NCBI RefSeq assembly: GCF_000381745.1 | Contig: NZ_KB906982.1 | Span: 31,388-95,387, forward strand | Direction of reading: 5' to 3' | DNA length: 64,000 nucleotides | From: Psychromonas ossibalaenae ATCC BAA-1528 | Lineage (GTDB): Bacteria > Pseudomonadota > Gammaproteobacteria > Enterobacterales > Psychromonadaceae | Part shown: positions 1 to 8,381 of the stretch, in pieces | Numbering within the stretch: position 1 is the first letter of the stretch | How the letters are laid out: each line of letters opens with the position of its first letter | Position numbers and translations under genes: made by a program | Notes under the pieces: generated by a model | The model's input: only the letters and a program-made list of their open reading frames with translations | Database searches by the model: none | Told to the model about the DNA's origin: nothing

Positions 1-703
1 TATTCTCTCCCTGCCCGTAGTAATAAAGTGCTGCAGATTTTCGAACTTCATTTAAATCAGGCTGCAGACTCAGTGCCTGCAGGCGCTTATCGGCGGCCGC
101 ATCCAGCTCTCCTCTCAGCTTAGCTTTCTCAGCTTCTTTAAGATGAATCTGTGCCAGCTGAGGGTTAGTTAACTGTGCTTTTTTAATCTCTAAATGAGGT
201 ATTTTTTTAACCGGATCTGCTTTTTTAAGTAATGCTTTCTCTGCTGCTGGTTTCTTTTTCTCTTTTACAGGGACTGTTTTTGCAGTCATTTCAGGCGCTT
301 TCGCCTTCGTCTTTAAGGGACTGTCACTTTTATTTTTTTCGGCAGCTTGAAAGGAAGCCGGCGCCGGGACTTTTTCTCGTTGTGCAGCCAGCTCTTTTAT
401 AATGGTTTGTTTCGCTTCAATGACTACGGGCGTCTTTAACGGTTGTTCGGCAGCAACTTTTGGCTCAGCCGCTAAAGGAACAGTAGGAACAGGTATCTCT
501 GCGGCCTGCACCAGCCTTTGTTCAGGCACTTTTTCTTGAATAAAGATAAGGTAAGAAAGCCCTAAAGCACTACCGAACAATAAAACGATTAAAATAAACA
601 GCAGTGATTTCTGCGCCGTTTTTTTTGCAGGGAGCCCGGATATAACTGGTGAATCATGCCGGTTTTTCTCAAAATCCTGATGCATTTTATTAATAATACT
701 CAT
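1..703 (-). CDS. mshN: MSHA biogenesis protein MshN (partial, C-terminus beyond window)
   Basis: The frame stays open from an ATG at 703 to the left edge, about 234 codons. The product starts MSIINKMHQDFEKN, the short cytoplasmic lead typical of MshN. One transmembrane segment follows at about residues 34-53, then a long Lys/Ala/Pro/Glu-rich periplasmic linker at about 60-170. The beginning of a TPR-like helical region (KRLQALSLQPDLNEVRKSAA) comes just before the edge. The start overlaps the stop of mshM by four bases (ATGA), so the two are translationally coupled. MshN is a bitopic TPR protein of the mannose-sensitive haemagglutinin type IV pilus machine. The assignment rests on position, N-terminus and TPR start; the C-terminal half is not visible. 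Confidence 0.85.
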   Translation of the reverse strand, partial: MSIINKMHQDFEKNRHDSPVISGLPAKKTAQKSLLFILIVLLFGSALGLSYLIFIQEKVPEQRLVQAAEIPVPTVPLAAEPKVAAEQPLKTPVVIEAKQTIIKELAAQREKVPAPASFQAAEKNKSDSPLKTKAKAPEMTAKTVPVKEKKKPAAEKALLKKADPVKKIPHLEIKKAQLTNPQLAQIHLKEAEKAKLRGELDAAADKRLQALSLQPDLNEVRKSAALYYYGQGEN

Positions 704-1605
704 ATTAATCCTTTCCACCAGAGTAATAGGAGCACATTTAACAACACAAATGAAAACAACACAGCCCACCAGTAATTTAACTTCTGTAGCGGATAGGCAT
801 CTTCTGTATCGGCTGCCGCCTCATTCACTAATTTAACGGTAATATTACAATGCTGACTACCGTAACTGAGCATCAGTACTTTATGGCATAACACATTAAT
901 TAAACGCGGTATGCCGCGGCTTGCCCGGCTTATTCGACGACAGACGTTACGGTCAAACAGTAATGCGCCCCGATAACCAGCCTGATTTAAACGCTGTGAA
1001 ATATAGTGTTCAATCTCCGATTCAGATAATGCGCGCAGCTGGTATGAAAAGGTGATCCGCTGTCGTAACTGTCTAAGTTTAGTCTCGCTTAAACGCACAT
1101 CTAATTCCGGTTGAGCGAATAAAACCACTTGTAATAGTTTTTGAGACTGTGTTTCTAAATTAGAGAACAGCCGTAATGCTTCCAGCGTTGAATCTGGTAA
1201 AGCCTGCGCTTCATCAACCAGCACCAGCACTTTCTTGTCCTGCGCCAGCAGAGTTAGTAAACGTTCTTTAATCAGCCCGGTTAATAAAAACTCCTGTTCA
1301 AAAGTCTCTTTTTTCAATCCGATTTTATCCGCCAGCGCGCAGCGCAGTTCATGGGCGGTCAGGTAAGGGTTATCAATATTGCAGATCAGGTACTGCTCAG
1401 AAAGTTCCAGTTGCACTTTATTACATAACAAGGTTTTACCGGTCCCGACTTCACCGGTTATTTTTAAAATACTTTCTCCCAAAGAAAGCGCAGTAGTAAT
1501 AACTTCTAACGCTTCCTTATGGGGAGTAAAGTCGATATAAAAGCGCGGATCCGCAGTTAATGAAAAAGGCGCGGCTTGCAATCCAAAGTGTTGTAAATAT
1601 ATCAT
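700..1605 (-). CDS. mshM: MSHA biogenesis ATPase MshM (ExeA/GspA-like AAA)
   Basis: This 301-residue AAA ATPase has Walker A GEVGTGKT at residues 51-58, Walker B VLVLVDEAQ at 126-134 and an arginine-rich sensor region (LRQLRQRITF). A single hydrophobic segment close to the C-terminus (about 278-296) anchors it to the inner membrane. This matches the ExeA/GspA family, whose members help insert or assemble the secretin through the cell wall. Here that partner would be MshL, encoded immediately upstream with an ATGA overlap. The first residues (MIYLQHFGLQAAPFSL) are the usual start of the family. It belongs to the minus-strand msh operon. Confidence 0.93.
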   Translation of the reverse strand: MIYLQHFGLQAAPFSLTADPRFYIDFTPHKEALEVITTALSLGESILKITGEVGTGKTLLCNKVQLELSEQYLICNIDNPYLTAHELRCALADKIGLKKETFEQEFLLTGLIKERLLTLLAQDKKVLVLVDEAQALPDSTLEALRLFSNLETQSQKLLQVVLFAQPELDVRLSETKLRQLRQRITFSYQLRALSESEIEHYISQRLNQAGYRGALLFDRNVCRRISRASRGIPRLINVLCHKVLMLSYGSQHCNITVKLVNEAAADTEDAYPLQKLNYWWAVLFSFVLLNVLLLLWWKGLI

Positions 1606-3266
1606 TCAGACGGGTACCATTTTTCAATTAAATCCGATGATTTTTGAATCTCCTGCTTCCAGGTGTTTTTCTTAATAACCTGCGGTTTTACTAAAATAAC
1701 CAGCTCCGTTTTATAGTTCATTTTCTGACGATTGGTAAACAGCTCACCTAACCAGGGTACATCACCAAGAAAAGGAACTTTAGAAACGATATCTTTTTCG
1801 ATGCTTTTCATTAATCCGCCGATAACAATCACATCACCGCTTTGAGATTTCACCACGGTATCCGATTCCCGCACGTCACTTTTAGCAACTGGAATAGTCA
1901 AATTACCGGTAGCAGCGCCAAAGTTGATGGTTTTAGTCTGCTCCTCAATATCAATAATTGACGGATGAATATGTAACAATACGCTGTCATCGTCATTTAT
2001 TTTAGGCGTGACATCAACAGAGATACCGGAGAAAAAAGGAGTCAGTTCGACATTTGGAGTAGAAGTTGTGGATGTGCCGGTTACCGTTGTAGTTGAAACA
2101 TCAGTCACAAAATACTCATCGCCGCCAACCTTAATCACCGCTTTTTGATTGTTCATCGCCGTAATACGAGGTTTAGATAAGACATTAACATCACCTTGTG
2201 TTGCTAACATCGACACAACCGCATTAAAGGAACCGTCAGAAATAGTCAATGCACCGCCGCCGCCGATAGTGCTCTGAATAACACTGTCAGCAATTTTATG
2301 AACACTGTTATATGCCAGTGTTGTATTTTCTACAGCGTTAGTCCAGCTGACCCCCTGCTGATACTCATCGCTTAAAACAACCTCAATTAACTGAATTTCT
2401 AAAATCACCTGACGGTTTAAATTATCCGATTCTTTTTTTAAGAACTCCCGTACTACACGAATTTCAGCAGGATAAGCACGAATGGTAATCAGGCCGGACA
2501 TAGGGCTGACAATGACATCACGATCTTTTTTATTATTTAAGAGCTTATTTATTTTCATCTCTAAATAAGCCCAATAGTTAGTGCTGGTGACTGTGGTTAT
2601 TTTCGTACCGTCCTGCAGACTGTTTGATGAAAACTCTCCGTTGAACTCCTGCCCTTCGATACCTGAAGAGCCCGAAGAACGGGATGAATTCGATGAACTT
2701 GATGAACTTGAGCTATCACTGTCACTGTCGTTATTATTGTCGTCATTCTGATCGCTTAAATGGCCGGATAATACACTGGTACGCGAGCCGCCCATGCGGT
2801 TCATAAACAGGTAGTCCAGCGTAAAGCTGGCAATACGCATTCCCGCAGGGTAAATATGATAAACACGCCCTTTTAATTTAATTTCATAACCAAACATATC
2901 TTCGATAACAGACAACGCTTCACTGAGTGTTACCTGCTTAAGAGAAAGTGTAATAGAACCTTCAACACCCGGGTGAACGGCAGCACTGTAGGCTGAATCA
3001 TTAATCAGAGATGCGAAGAAGACAGAAGCATCAACATCTCTTGCTGTGATATTAAAACGTTTTTCTTCCTGTACAACCGCACTGTTTTCTTCTGATAAAT
3101 CAGCATATAATTCAGCTTCAATATCCTCAGGCAGAATCAGCTCCTGCACCTGCTTATTATTATTTTCCTGCAGAGCCTCTTTCTGGTTTTCAGCCGTATT
3201 TTTTTTAGTTACCTGACAAGCTGTTAATAATAGGAGGCAGCAGCTTATAGCGAAAATTCTTTTCAT
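1602..3266 (-). CDS. mshL: MSHA pilus outer-membrane secretin MshL
   Basis: This 554-residue secretin forms the outer-membrane pore through which the MSHA pilus leaves the cell. It begins with a lipoprotein signal with lipobox LTAC (Cys17), and no Pro or Asp follows that would disturb lipidation. An STN/secretin N-domain lies at about residues 70-140 and the C-terminal secretin domain at about 250-540, with the conserved block VPFLGDVPWLGELF. Between them, at about 173-202, is a low-complexity Asp/Asn/Ser tract with nine serines almost uninterrupted, encoded by near-repeats at about 2665-2745. That tract is a likely flexible linker and a possible slippage site. The stop overlaps the mshM start by four bases. 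Confidence 0.95.
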   Translation of the reverse strand: MKRIFAISCCLLLLTACQVTKKNTAENQKEALQENNNKQVQELILPEDIEAELYADLSEENSAVVQEEKRFNITARDVDASVFFASLINDSAYSAAVHPGVEGSITLSLKQVTLSEALSVIEDMFGYEIKLKGRVYHIYPAGMRIASFTLDYLFMNRMGGSRTSVLSGHLSDQNDDNNNDSDSDSSSSSSSSNSSRSSGSSGIEGQEFNGEFSSNSLQDGTKITTVTSTNYWAYLEMKINKLLNNKKDRDVIVSPMSGLITIRAYPAEIRVVREFLKKESDNLNRQVILEIQLIEVVLSDEYQQGVSWTNAVENTTLAYNSVHKIADSVIQSTIGGGGALTISDGSFNAVVSMLATQGDVNVLSKPRITAMNNQKAVIKVGGDEYFVTDVSTTTVTGTSTTSTPNVELTPFFSGISVDVTPKINDDDSVLLHIHPSIIDIEEQTKTINFGAATGNLTIPVAKSDVRESDTVVKSQSGDVIVIGGLMKSIEKDIVSKVPFLGDVPWLGELFTNRQKMNYKTELVILVKPQVIKKNTWKQEIQKSSDLIEKWYPSE

Positions 3267-3298
3267 TTTATATAGTTTCCATAAAGAAAATGAGTCAT

Positions 3299-3625
3299 TT
3301 AATTAATAAAACGTTCTTGTTCTGTGTACAGGGTTAATTTGTAAGACTTTGCCTTATAGCGTACCGACACGGAATCCTTAGCAATACGTGTTATCTGATA
3401 TCCGTTTACCCGCTGCCCTGTTTTATATAATTTATTATTTAAAATAGCAGAACGGCTGTCTCCCTCAATCAGTATACTTTGTAATCTCGGTAAAGCGGCC
3501 CGAGCCGCTTTTTTTACTGATTTAGTATGATAATTTAACGGCCTGGTAGGATCCGTTAACGATTCCACACCCGCGAGCGTATTAAAACTAATTATTAGAC
3601 AACATAAAAAAATATATTTAACCAC
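3299..3625 (-). CDS. mshK: MSHA biogenesis protein MshK
   Basis: This 108-residue secreted protein has an N-terminal signal peptide (MVKYIFLCCLIISFNTLAG). It continues with DPTRPLNY, a motif shared with PilP- and MshK-like pilot proteins, and a short C-terminal beta-rich domain (LPRLQSILIEGDSRSAILNN...). By analogy with PilP it should link the inner-membrane MshJ/MshI2 complex to the MshL secretin in the periplasm. It overlaps mshJ by 8 bases and lies 32 bases ahead of mshL. Its place in the operon makes the assignment firm despite the short length. Confidence 0.88.
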   Translation of the reverse strand: MVKYIFLCCLIISFNTLAGVESLTDPTRPLNYHTKSVKKAARAALPRLQSILIEGDSRSAILNNKLYKTGQRVNGYQITRIAKDSVSVRYKAKSYKLTLYTEQERFIN

Positions 3626-4283
3626 TGACTAAATCCTGCTGACTGCTTAATGTGTAAATTTGAATTGTCACTTCAGCAAGCGGATACTTTACCACTTGAT
3701 AATCCAGTGAAGACCAGTAAAACTTTTCCTGAAGTGTTTCAAGGTTTAGCAAATAACGATAAACGGCATTGTAATTCCCGACCAGCTGAATCTCTAATGT
3801 ATGCTTATAAAAGATATTTTCAGCAGATACGCCTTCAGCACCATCAACTGCCGAGGTGAATGACTGCAGCGGTAATGATTTCAGCAGTTTTACCTTTACC
3901 CCAGGGCTTGAAGACAAGAGCTTCGCTAATGCGGCCGGCATTTTCTGCGAATGAATAAAACGGACTAATTTTTCATCCAGCTGTTTATCTAATGCGACTA
4001 ATACCTGTTTAGAAAAAGCTATCTTATTATTAACTTCCTGGAGCGGATCTTTTAATAACCGCGCTTTAATTTCGGCAATTTCATGACTTAATTCTTTTTC
4101 CTGCTGATAACCTGCCTGCAGTGCTTTATCGGCTTTTCCCTGTCTGATCATCGCAGGTTCAAACATCCAGTAATAGGTAAGCGCGGCGGTACAGATAATT
4201 AAAGCACCGAACATAATGACACGTTCACGCATAGTCATTTGATTGAAGGCTTTTTCTAGCTCGCTAAAGTTAAGCTTTTTCAT
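3618..4283 (-). CDS. mshJ: MSHA biogenesis protein MshJ (PilO-like)
   Basis: This 221-residue bitopic inner-membrane protein has a cytoplasmic N-terminus, a transmembrane helix at about residues 22-42 (VIMFGALIICTAALTYYWMF), a coiled-coil region at about 48-100 and a C-terminal alpha/beta domain. This is the PilO/GspM-like layout. With MshI2 (PilN-like) and MshI1 (PilM-like) it would form the inner-membrane alignment complex of the pilus. It starts four bases inside the end of mshI2 and overlaps mshK downstream. Confidence 0.9.
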   Translation of the reverse strand: MKKLNFSELEKAFNQMTMRERVIMFGALIICTAALTYYWMFEPAMIRQGKADKALQAGYQQEKELSHEIAEIKARLLKDPLQEVNNKIAFSKQVLVALDKQLDEKLVRFIHSQKMPAALAKLLSSSPGVKVKLLKSLPLQSFTSAVDGAEGVSAENIFYKHTLEIQLVGNYNAVYRYLLNLETLQEKFYWSSLDYQVVKYPLAEVTIQIYTLSSQQDLVSG

Positions 4284-4891
4284 TCTACGCCTCCCTTAGC
4301 AGTGCTTTTTTTCTTCCCATTATTGGTTAATTGGAATGAAAAACGCCCCGCTTCACCTAATATCTGCAGCTGAGAAAATGTAATATCCGCCAGCTCGTCG
4401 GTTTCTTGAATTTTACTTAACCACAAAGGTACCGAATCACTCTGCTTCGCCACACCGGCAATATTTAAACGGCCGTTCATAACAGAAAAACTATTAATAC
4501 TGACGCTATTGGTGTCAGCTAGGGATAAACCGCGCATCAACTCAGAAAAACTAACTACAACTCCGATGTCAATTCCCGCTAAGCTGCCTAACAAACGCTG
4601 TTTAGCAGCGGTTTCATCTTGTAAAGCCAGCAGTTCCCGCGTTTTATGTGCCGGTGTACGTTTCTTCTGTACCTCTGTAATTAATAAACTTAATTCACTC
4701 TGTTTTGCATCCAGTACTTTTTTATGCGCCTGCGCAGCGCTCTGTTTTTCGGCGTACTGGTCAGCTAAAAACAGATGCAGTATTAATGCCGATGACAGGC
4801 AGATTCCCAGCAGCAGCAGAAATTGTTTAAAAGTGGCTTTTTCACGTATCGGATAACAGCTTGGCTGATAAAGATTTATCTGCTTCTTCAT
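4280..4891 (-). CDS. mshI2: MSHA biogenesis protein MshI2 (PilN-like)
   Basis: This 203-residue protein starts MKKQINLYQPSC, the 'INLYQP' start characteristic of PilN-like proteins, whose N-terminus binds the PilM-like partner. One transmembrane helix lies at about residues 22-42 and a coiled coil at about 45-100. The C-terminal periplasmic domain ends in a Lys-rich tail. Overlaps of four bases with both mshI1 upstream and mshJ downstream show a tightly coupled operon. Some genomes call this gene simply mshI or mshI1, so the symbol is a convention. Confidence 0.87.
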   Translation of the reverse strand: MKKQINLYQPSCYPIREKATFKQFLLLLGICLSSALILHLFLADQYAEKQSAAQAHKKVLDAKQSELSLLITEVQKKRTPAHKTRELLALQDETAAKQRLLGSLAGIDIGVVVSFSELMRGLSLADTNSVSINSFSVMNGRLNIAGVAKQSDSVPLWLSKIQETDELADITFSQLQILGEAGRFSFQLTNNGKKKSTAKGGVE

Positions 4892-5766
4892 ATACCCTCA
4901 GCCTCTATTAACAACCCGTAAGTAAGAATATTATTAAAATCATACTGTTCCGGTTCACCAAAGGGCAGCACATTACGCGCTAAATAACTGCCTAATTTTT
5001 CCGCTAATAAGTTAATATCAGGGCAGATAACGGCTAAATATAAATGTCCGATGGTGGCAATCCGCAATTGTGAATTAATATAATCAAGTGCACGCTGCAG
5101 TTCTAAACTCAAATTATCTAATAACGGACCTTCAACTTCAGCCAGAGGCTGTCCTAATAATTCGTTAAAGCCGCGTAAACGGTGTGAAAAGTAAAGCTGC
5201 CCCTGCTTTACTACCGTCAGCACTAATTCATTATTCTGCTGTGAAAGTAAAATATCAGCCTCTTCTTTATTGCCTAGCAAACGAGTTACAGCCATCTCTT
5301 CAATGGTTATCTCTTTTAGCGTCATTGCATGCTTTAATACCATATCGCGTATTTTGACAACGCGTTTTTTCAAAATACATACAGCAGTAATCTGTTCGCC
5401 TTTATGCTGCTGCAGGGGCATGTCGTAATAATCAACCACTAAATCAAAAATACTGTCGGCAACAAGATCTTTGATAGTGAACGGCAGGCTTGCCAGTAAT
5501 TCATTTTTGTCTACTTTCGGTTTTTCAATGTCAAAGGTTTGATAAAAATCCCGGCTTAAAACGACTGAAACCTCAGTAGCGGTTAATTTATGCTCCTGCA
5601 CAAGTGAATCAAAAGTCTCTGCCCACTGTGACTCAGAATTTATCGAGGCTTTTGCAAGCAGACAGACTCGACCTTCATGCATATGACAAACAGCCATGCG
5701 GTTAATACCTAGATACAGGCTGATCCGGGCTTTTGATTTTTTGGTAAAAATATTTTTAAAAATCAT
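4888..5766 (-). CDS. mshI1: MSHA biogenesis protein MshI1 (PilM-like)
   Basis: This 292-residue soluble actin-fold/PilM-like protein (RISLYLGINRMAVCHM near the start replaces the usual 'iGIdigsssvk' strand) has no membrane segment. It should sit on the cytoplasmic face and hold the N-terminus of MshI2. It is the first gene of the msh biogenesis operon transcribed leftward. About 580 bases separate it from csrD/mshH, so the msh promoter probably lies in that gap. The ATG at 5766 directly precedes IFKNIFTKKSKARISLYLG, the expected N-terminus. Confidence 0.87.
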   Translation of the reverse strand: MIFKNIFTKKSKARISLYLGINRMAVCHMHEGRVCLLAKASINSESQWAETFDSLVQEHKLTATEVSVVLSRDFYQTFDIEKPKVDKNELLASLPFTIKDLVADSIFDLVVDYYDMPLQQHKGEQITAVCILKKRVVKIRDMVLKHAMTLKEITIEEMAVTRLLGNKEEADILLSQQNNELVLTVVKQGQLYFSHRLRGFNELLGQPLAEVEGPLLDNLSLELQRALDYINSQLRIATIGHLYLAVICPDINLLAEKLGSYLARNVLPFGEPEQYDFNNILTYGLLIEAEGI

Positions 5767-6096
5767 TAATTATTTTTTTCTCTTTTCAGCAGATATCCGA
5801 TAATTTACATTGAATAATAAGCGAATAATTCAAAGTATGTCTTTTTATTTGCAATATTTATTAAACAAGGCGGCAAAATGTCGAAATAATCACTCAAAGA
5901 CCTTAAAATCAGGTTGAAAGTCTTAATCAGCCCCTCTCCTTTGGTGCGGATTCGGCATCCAATCAAGGGAGAGCATCAGGTGTGCTTTCAGTAAAAGGTA
6001 CGCTCTGAACCATAGGGGTATTTCAGGGAATAAGTAACGAAAATTAAAATTTAATTGAAGAGCAGATTCTAGGCATAAAGTTGAAGATCTAACGGG
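5767..6096. other. Intergenic region upstream of mshI1
   Basis: This AT-rich non-coding stretch probably carries the promoter of the msh operon. I could not place a convincing promoter pair. No ORF with family features is present. The part adjoining csrD (6097-6340) is described separately. Confidence 0.5.
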
Positions 6097-6340
6097 TTAA
6101 ATCAAGACTTCACAACGAATTGTTAAATGCTTGCATTTAATCAATGTCGATAGAGGAATCACGAAGTGAATCGCTCGAAAGACAACGAAGATGCTTGCCT
6201 CTCGGCTTGCCCTTCGGGGAGCACGCTCGAAAACCAGCCCTTCGTTGCAACAATCGTAAAGGGAACACCATTCACTCATATTGCGCCTTGCTCTGGTGTC
6301 CGAGCGCGCTCCTGATAAATTCATTTTGAATGGCAACGGG
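6097..6340. repeat. Structured GC-richer intergenic element downstream of csrD
   Basis: This block between csrD and mshI1 is richer in GC than its AT-rich flanks and holds several short inverted repeats. Examples are GGAACACCA at about 6260 with TGGTGTCC at about 6293, and a TTGCC/CGGGG-rich stem near 6200-6225. Both strands are open for 60-80 codons. The minus-strand frame reads like a spurious 79-residue protein (…RSDTRARRNMSEWCSLYDCC…) that I recall being mis-annotated repeatedly in marine gammaproteobacteria. I therefore read it as one copy of a dispersed intergenic repeat, or as an RNA element in the csrD 3' UTR, rather than a gene. That resemblance is from memory and was not searched. 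Confidence 0.45.
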
Positions 6341-6346
6341 TATCAA

Positions 6347-8260
6347 TTAAAACCCGGTCGGCTGCGCGGCGGCAAAGTAATGCCCCTGACCGGCATAAAT
6401 TCCCAGTTTAAGTAAACAATCCCATTCGTCACTATTTTCAATACCGACAGCAATAATTTTAGTACGGCTGTTCAGGCAGCTGGCCATTAAGCTCTGCAGA
6501 GCAATTTGATTAGCAGCGCGCTGATTAACATCACGTACCAGACCCGGATGTAATTTCAAATAATCAATATTAAAATCCAGAATATATTCAGTATTAACAA
6601 TCGATTTACCGACATTATCAACCGCTACTTTACAGCCGATTTTCTGAACGGCATTCAGCGCCGTACGCAGTGAAAAGTAATTCTGCGTTAACGCATCCTC
6701 AGAGACTTCTATCACTAGGTTATTACGCAGATATTTGGGCTGCTGCATCAGCTCGTACATCAGCCATTTATGAGTGCTTTTGTCGGTTAAAATCCGCGCA
6801 CTCAAATTAAGCGCAACGGGTATCGCCGACTGACCTCGAGAGACAAGTAAAGCAAGTGTTTTTTCTAACATCTGCAGATCAAACTTTTCGTGCAGACCGC
6901 ATTTCTCAGCCATAGGTAAAAAAGCTGCGGCGGCAATGATCTCTTGATTACTGTCTTTGATACGCGGCAGAAGTTCACAATAAAGCTCATCAATACCATC
7001 AGCGAGCACCACCTTCTGACTGTATAATAACAAACCGTTATTCTCCAGGCGGTTTTCCAACAGTGTCCGCCACCTTACCGTGCCCTTAGCCAGACTCACT
7101 GGTTTTTCCTGCTGATCCGCCAAAAACCAGCCGCTGCTTTTCTGATGCACTGCAACTAACAATGCTTGATTTAAATCATCCATGATAGAAACCGTTTTTG
7201 CACCGTAATGAAAATTAACCACACCGATATGAAAAAACTCGTCAATTACAAAGGGCTGCGGCAGCTGCAGCTGAAAAAGCAGTTTACAAAGCTGTTTCGC
7301 GGCCACTTCAGTCTCCTGATAAGACATCTGCGGAATAATAATAACAAACTCTGAAACATCAATACGGCCGTGAAACCGATCGTCATAACGCTGTACAAAT
7401 GCCGACAAAAGTTCCGTAATCTGCATCAGCATTTTCTGGTAGGTGTTTGTGCCTAACTGATGATTAAGCGTATCTAATTCACTAAATTTTATCAGCAGCA
7501 AAGCACTGGAGTAAACATTCTGCTCCATTGCGACCACATCTAAACGATTTTCAAAAGCGAGGTTATTTCCCAAACCGGTACTTTCATCTAAAAACGCCTG
7601 CCCGCGAATATGCGCATCAAAATAACTGCGTTCTTTTTTACTCTGTTCCAGCTCCATGGTAAGTACATCTAATGCTTTACTGGCGAGCTTAGGCCACTCT
7701 CCCTCATAGGGAATTCGAGCGGTAGGATTATTCTGCAGCAGGTATTTGGCTCTTCTTTCCAGAAGCTCAGCTCCTTTAAACTGCTTTTTGATCCAGCGAA
7801 TTGCAAAAATCAGCAGAGTAAGGCTAAATAAAACAGCCAGTGAAATACCAGCCAGAGGTTTCATGGAAAACTTAATCTCATCGTAGGGCTGGCGGGTATC
7901 TAAATGCAGGGAGATCTTGGGATATTTTTCTAACTGATATTGATAGCTAAGCTGCCGGTTCTTAGGGTAATAGTGACGGCTTTCATAATAACTCTGATAA
8001 AGGACCTTGCCGGACCGCTTTATCTGTAAACGCACCACCCCGGAAGCGTTAAGCAGATCCGGCAGCCAGACCTCAAACTCATGCTTCTCTATGCCTTTAT
8101 CCAGCTGACGTTCAATAACGTTAATAATGGCATCCATACGCTGCTGATGGTATTTAAGTGATAGAGAGCGCAGCGTGAACAAACCGCCGACCAGTACTAA
8201 AGCGATACACATCAGTACAACTGATGTTGTTATATAGGTAAATTTATCCGTAAATTTCAT
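6347..8260 (-). CDS. csrD: RNase E specificity factor CsrD / MshH
   Basis: This 637-residue membrane protein has N-terminal transmembrane helices at about residues 10-30 and 137-155, a HAMP-like linker, a degenerate GGDEF domain (…HGRIDVSEF… in place of GGDEF) and a C-terminal degenerate EAL domain. In the EAL domain ELLPR approximates EAL, the DDFGTG metal loop reads VDNVGKS, and the KxD motif reads KLHP. Loss of both active sites is the hallmark of CsrD. CsrD does not make or cleave c-di-GMP but targets the small RNAs CsrB/CsrC for RNase E decay, which frees CsrA. In Vibrio the same gene is mshH, at the head of the MSHA locus, exactly as here. Confidence 0.93.
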   Translation of the reverse strand: MKFTDKFTYITTSVVLMCIALVLVGGLFTLRSLSLKYHQQRMDAIINVIERQLDKGIEKHEFEVWLPDLLNASGVVRLQIKRSGKVLYQSYYESRHYYPKNRQLSYQYQLEKYPKISLHLDTRQPYDEIKFSMKPLAGISLAVLFSLTLLIFAIRWIKKQFKGAELLERRAKYLLQNNPTARIPYEGEWPKLASKALDVLTMELEQSKKERSYFDAHIRGQAFLDESTGLGNNLAFENRLDVVAMEQNVYSSALLLIKFSELDTLNHQLGTNTYQKMLMQITELLSAFVQRYDDRFHGRIDVSEFVIIIPQMSYQETEVAAKQLCKLLFQLQLPQPFVIDEFFHIGVVNFHYGAKTVSIMDDLNQALLVAVHQKSSGWFLADQQEKPVSLAKGTVRWRTLLENRLENNGLLLYSQKVVLADGIDELYCELLPRIKDSNQEIIAAAAFLPMAEKCGLHEKFDLQMLEKTLALLVSRGQSAIPVALNLSARILTDKSTHKWLMYELMQQPKYLRNNLVIEVSEDALTQNYFSLRTALNAVQKIGCKVAVDNVGKSIVNTEYILDFNIDYLKLHPGLVRDVNQRAANQIALQSLMASCLNSRTKIIAVGIENSDEWDCLLKLGIYAGQGHYFAAAQPTGF

Positions 8261-8381
8261 TTAATCCCTTAATCACAACTTAATTATTAAATATTTCAGC
8301 TTAATACCCGAAAACAATAATATAATGCTATAACAATTTCACCAGCCTGAAGGGCCGTGAATGTTAACAATAGGAAACCTA

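Noticed and set aside
6097..6336. 79-codon minus-strand ORF downstream of csrD
   Set aside because: Composition (Arg/Cys-rich) and an overlapping opposite-strand ORF suggest a structured intergenic element, not a gene; no ribosome binding site supports it.
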